The notes beneath the pieces are model-generated. The model ran no database searches, was not told the DNA's origin, and worked only from the letters and a program-made list of their open reading frames with translations. A stretch of 64,000 bases of DNA from Microbacterium sp. USTB-Y (GTDB lineage Bacteria > Actinomycetota > Actinomycetes > Actinomycetales > Microbacteriaceae), in NCBI RefSeq assembly GCF_023703415.1, contig NZ_JAGMTU010000002.1:620001-684000 (forward strand), given 5' to 3'. This document shows, one piece after another, positions 62,691-64,000 of this stretch (positions within the stretch are counted from its first letter, which is position 1; each line of letters starts with the position of its first letter). Both the position numbers and the translations under genes were made by a program.

Positions 62691-62733
62691 ACGACGAGAG
62701 CCGGTTCCCCTCGGGGACCGGCTCTTCTCGTCG
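62691..62733. terminator. Bidirectional terminator between parA and the McdR-like gene
   Basis: A long imperfect hairpin: CGACGAG, then AGCCGGT and CCCC pair with GGGG, ACCGGCT and CTCGTCG, with small bulges. Confidence 0.8.
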
Positions 62734-62743
62734 CGGGAGCGGC

Positions 62744-63289
62744 TCAGGCGGAGCGGCGGGCGCGGCGTGCGGCGAGATCGTCCATCGGGTCGGGCACCAG
62801 CGCGTCGAACTCGACGAGCGTCGCCTCGACCTCGTGGAACACCTTGCCCACGGCGATGCCGAAGACACCCTGACCGCGGCTGAGGAGGTCGATCACCTCG
62901 TCGTTCGAGGTGCAGAGGTACACCGAGGCCCCGTCGCTCATGAGCGTCGTCCCGGCCAGGTCCCGGATGCCCGCCGCGCGGAGCTGGTCCACCGCGGTGC
63001 GGATCTGCTGTAGCGAGATCCCGGTGTTCAGCAGCTCCTTGACGAGCTTGAGGACGAGGATGTCCCGGAAGCCGTACAGGCGCTGGGATCCGGAACCGCT
63101 CGCCCCGCGGACGGTGGGGACGACGAGCTCGGTGCGCGCCCAGTAATCCAGCTGACGATAGGTGATGCCGGCCGCACGGGCGGCGACCGCTCCGCGGTAC
63201 CCCACCTCGTCGTCCATCGCCGGGAGGCCGTCGGTGAAGAGGAGGTCGTCCCCGAACGACGGTGCGTCGCCCCGTTCGTCGGCGCTCAT
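62744..63289 (-). CDS. MerR-family regulator, McdR/ResR (Rv1830) type
   Basis: The 181-aa protein has a MerR HTH (about 33-100: AAGITYRQLDYWARTELVVP, GSGSQRLYGFRDILVLKLVK) and the C-terminal part IRDLAGTTLMSDGASVYLCT and GQGVFGIAVGKVFHEVEATL. This closely follows Rv1830 (McdR/ResR), a regulator tied to cell growth and division in mycobacteria. ATG 63287-63289 has GAGGAGGAAG upstream. The FtsR-type gene lies upstream on the same strand. Confidence 0.88.
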   Translation of the reverse strand: MSADERGDAPSFGDDLLFTDGLPAMDDEVGYRGAVAARAAGITYRQLDYWARTELVVPTVRGASGSGSQRLYGFRDILVLKLVKELLNTGISLQQIRTAVDQLRAAGIRDLAGTTLMSDGASVYLCTSNDEVIDLLSRGQGVFGIAVGKVFHEVEATLVEFDALVPDPMDDLAARRARRSA

Positions 63290-63303
63290 GGCTTCCTCCT
63301 CAT

Positions 63304-63340
63304 CCTGAAGGCACACAATCCTTCAACCACAACCTGAAAG
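63304..63340 (-). promoter_or_regulatory. Repeats in the leader of the McdR-like gene
   Basis: On the reverse strand CTTTCAGG and CCTTCAGG stand as near-direct repeats, and CTTTCA-N9-TGAAGG forms an inverted repeat inside. They lie 15-51 nt before the ATG and may be an operator. Confidence 0.35.
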
Positions 63341-63421
63341 TCGATGACTCCACGCTAGAACAGCAGGTCTCCGGCGACAACGACATCCGGGCGGAGCGAG
63401 GGGTGTGTCGCAACCAGTTCG

Positions 63422-64000
63422 TTACGACAGCAGCCGGCCGATGCCGTCCTTGACGAGGAGTGCGCGCACCTCGTCCAGCCGGGATGCCAGCTCGGGAGCC
63501 ATCTCGCTGGCCCTGGCACGCGACGGGGTGTCGGTGCGCCGCAGCAGCGCGGACAGCGCCGACTGCACCAGGGCGACGTCGCGCTCGGCGCTCTGCCGCA
63601 GCGGTCGCAGGTGGCGCGGTCCGATCCCGTGCCCGTCCAGGGCGACCAGGGCGCGCAGGAGCGACACCGCGGACTCGGGGTACGCCTCGGCGGCCGGCAG
63701 CATGCCGCTGGACACCGCGTCGCCGAGCAGGGCGTGCGTCGCGCCGGCCGCGCTGACGAGCTCGTCACGGCGGTAGCGGCGCGGCCCCTGCACGATCGAC
63801 GCCGGCAGGACCGGGGCGCCGCCCGACGCCTCGAGCGCGTCGAGATGCTCGCGGATCACCTTGAGCGGCAGGTACTGATCACGCTGCAGGGTGAGGGCGA
63901 CGCGGATCCGCTCGAGGTCGGCGGCGGAGAACTTGCGGTACCCGGACGCGGTGCGCACCGGGTTCACGATCCCCTTCTCCTCGAGGAAGCGGAGCTTCGA
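63422..64000 (-). CDS. ftsR: MerR-family regulator, FtsR (Rv1828) type, 5' truncated
   Basis: The visible 192 residues begin inside the HTH domain (SKLRFLEEKGIV, then NPVRTASGYRKFSAADLERI and YLPLKVIREHLDAL), and the start lies beyond the window. The C-terminal part (about 75-192) is the effector/dimer region. It matches Rv1828/FtsR, which in Corynebacterium activates ftsZ. The internal ATG-less GTG at 63965-63967 is not the true start. Confidence 0.85.
   Translation of the reverse strand, partial: SKLRFLEEKGIVNPVRTASGYRKFSAADLERIRVALTLQRDQYLPLKVIREHLDALEASGGAPVLPASIVQGPRRYRRDELVSAAGATHALLGDAVSSGMLPAAEAYPESAVSLLRALVALDGHGIGPRHLRPLRQSAERDVALVQSALSALLRRTDTPSRARASEMAPELASRLDEVRALLVKDGIGRLLS

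Overview
The window is a stretch of chromosome from a high-G+C actinobacterium (about 70% G+C by eye). It most likely comes from the Microbacteriaceae, probably Microbacterium or a close relative. The evidence is the actinobacterial cytochrome bcc-aa3 genes (diheme QcrC, CtaF), the division genes wag31, sepF, mraZ and the DUF3040 gene, GTG/TTG starts, and gene order that parallels Mycobacterium tuberculosis Rv2145c-Rv2206 in several blocks. No tRNA, rRNA, CRISPR array, insertion sequence or prophage is visible.

Layout. 1-2108: end of an unknown gene, a PHP-domain protein and trpD. 2289-10862: respiratory block, with ctaE-qcrC-qcrA-qcrB forward and ctaC-ctaD-ctaF in reverse, separated by a rhodanese and a VOC protein. 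10984-21596: Fe-S insertion protein, M20 peptidase, DUF3043 membrane protein, pyrD, nrdR, hisD, a membrane/SH3-like protein and dnaE. 21663-27129: accessory region with a NUDIX hydrolase, an ECF sigma factor with a CU044_5270-like partner, a GNAT protein, and a three-gene DUF6230/DUF6114/secreted-protein operon facing a TetR gene. 27157-45731: rluD, lspA, wag31, yggT, sepF, yggS, then the dcw cluster in reverse from ftsZ to mraZ, then the DUF3040 gene. 45870-54871: polyprenyl synthetase, Rv2175c-like protein, LysM protein, PASTA kinase (PknL/PknB type), aroG, plsC and fadD. 54942-64000: PEP-mutase-like protein, deformylase, a MinD/ParA-like ATPase with an Ala-Glu microsatellite, pyruvate carboxylase, an orphan ParA, an McdR/ResR-type MerR regulator and a 5'-truncated FtsR-type MerR regulator.

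How the parts fit. Respiration and envelope growth dominate. The bcc-aa3 supercomplex genes sit in two converging operons. The dcw cluster runs mraZ-rsmH-ftsL-ftsI-murF-mraY-murD-ftsW-murG-murC-ftsQ-ftsZ-yggS-sepF-yggT-wag31 and lacks murE. Regulators of the same process are encoded nearby: MraZ with 10-bp-spaced boxes, the PASTA kinase and its likely substrate, and the two MerR regulators whose homologues act on cell division.

The least characterised element is the DUF6230-DUF6114-secreted protein operon. It has a clear promoter whose -35 lies inside a perfect 15-bp palindrome and is transcribed away from a TetR gene. A second window-wide signal is a TANNNT hexamer 6-7 nt upstream of the start codon in 13 genes, which suggests leaderless transcription.
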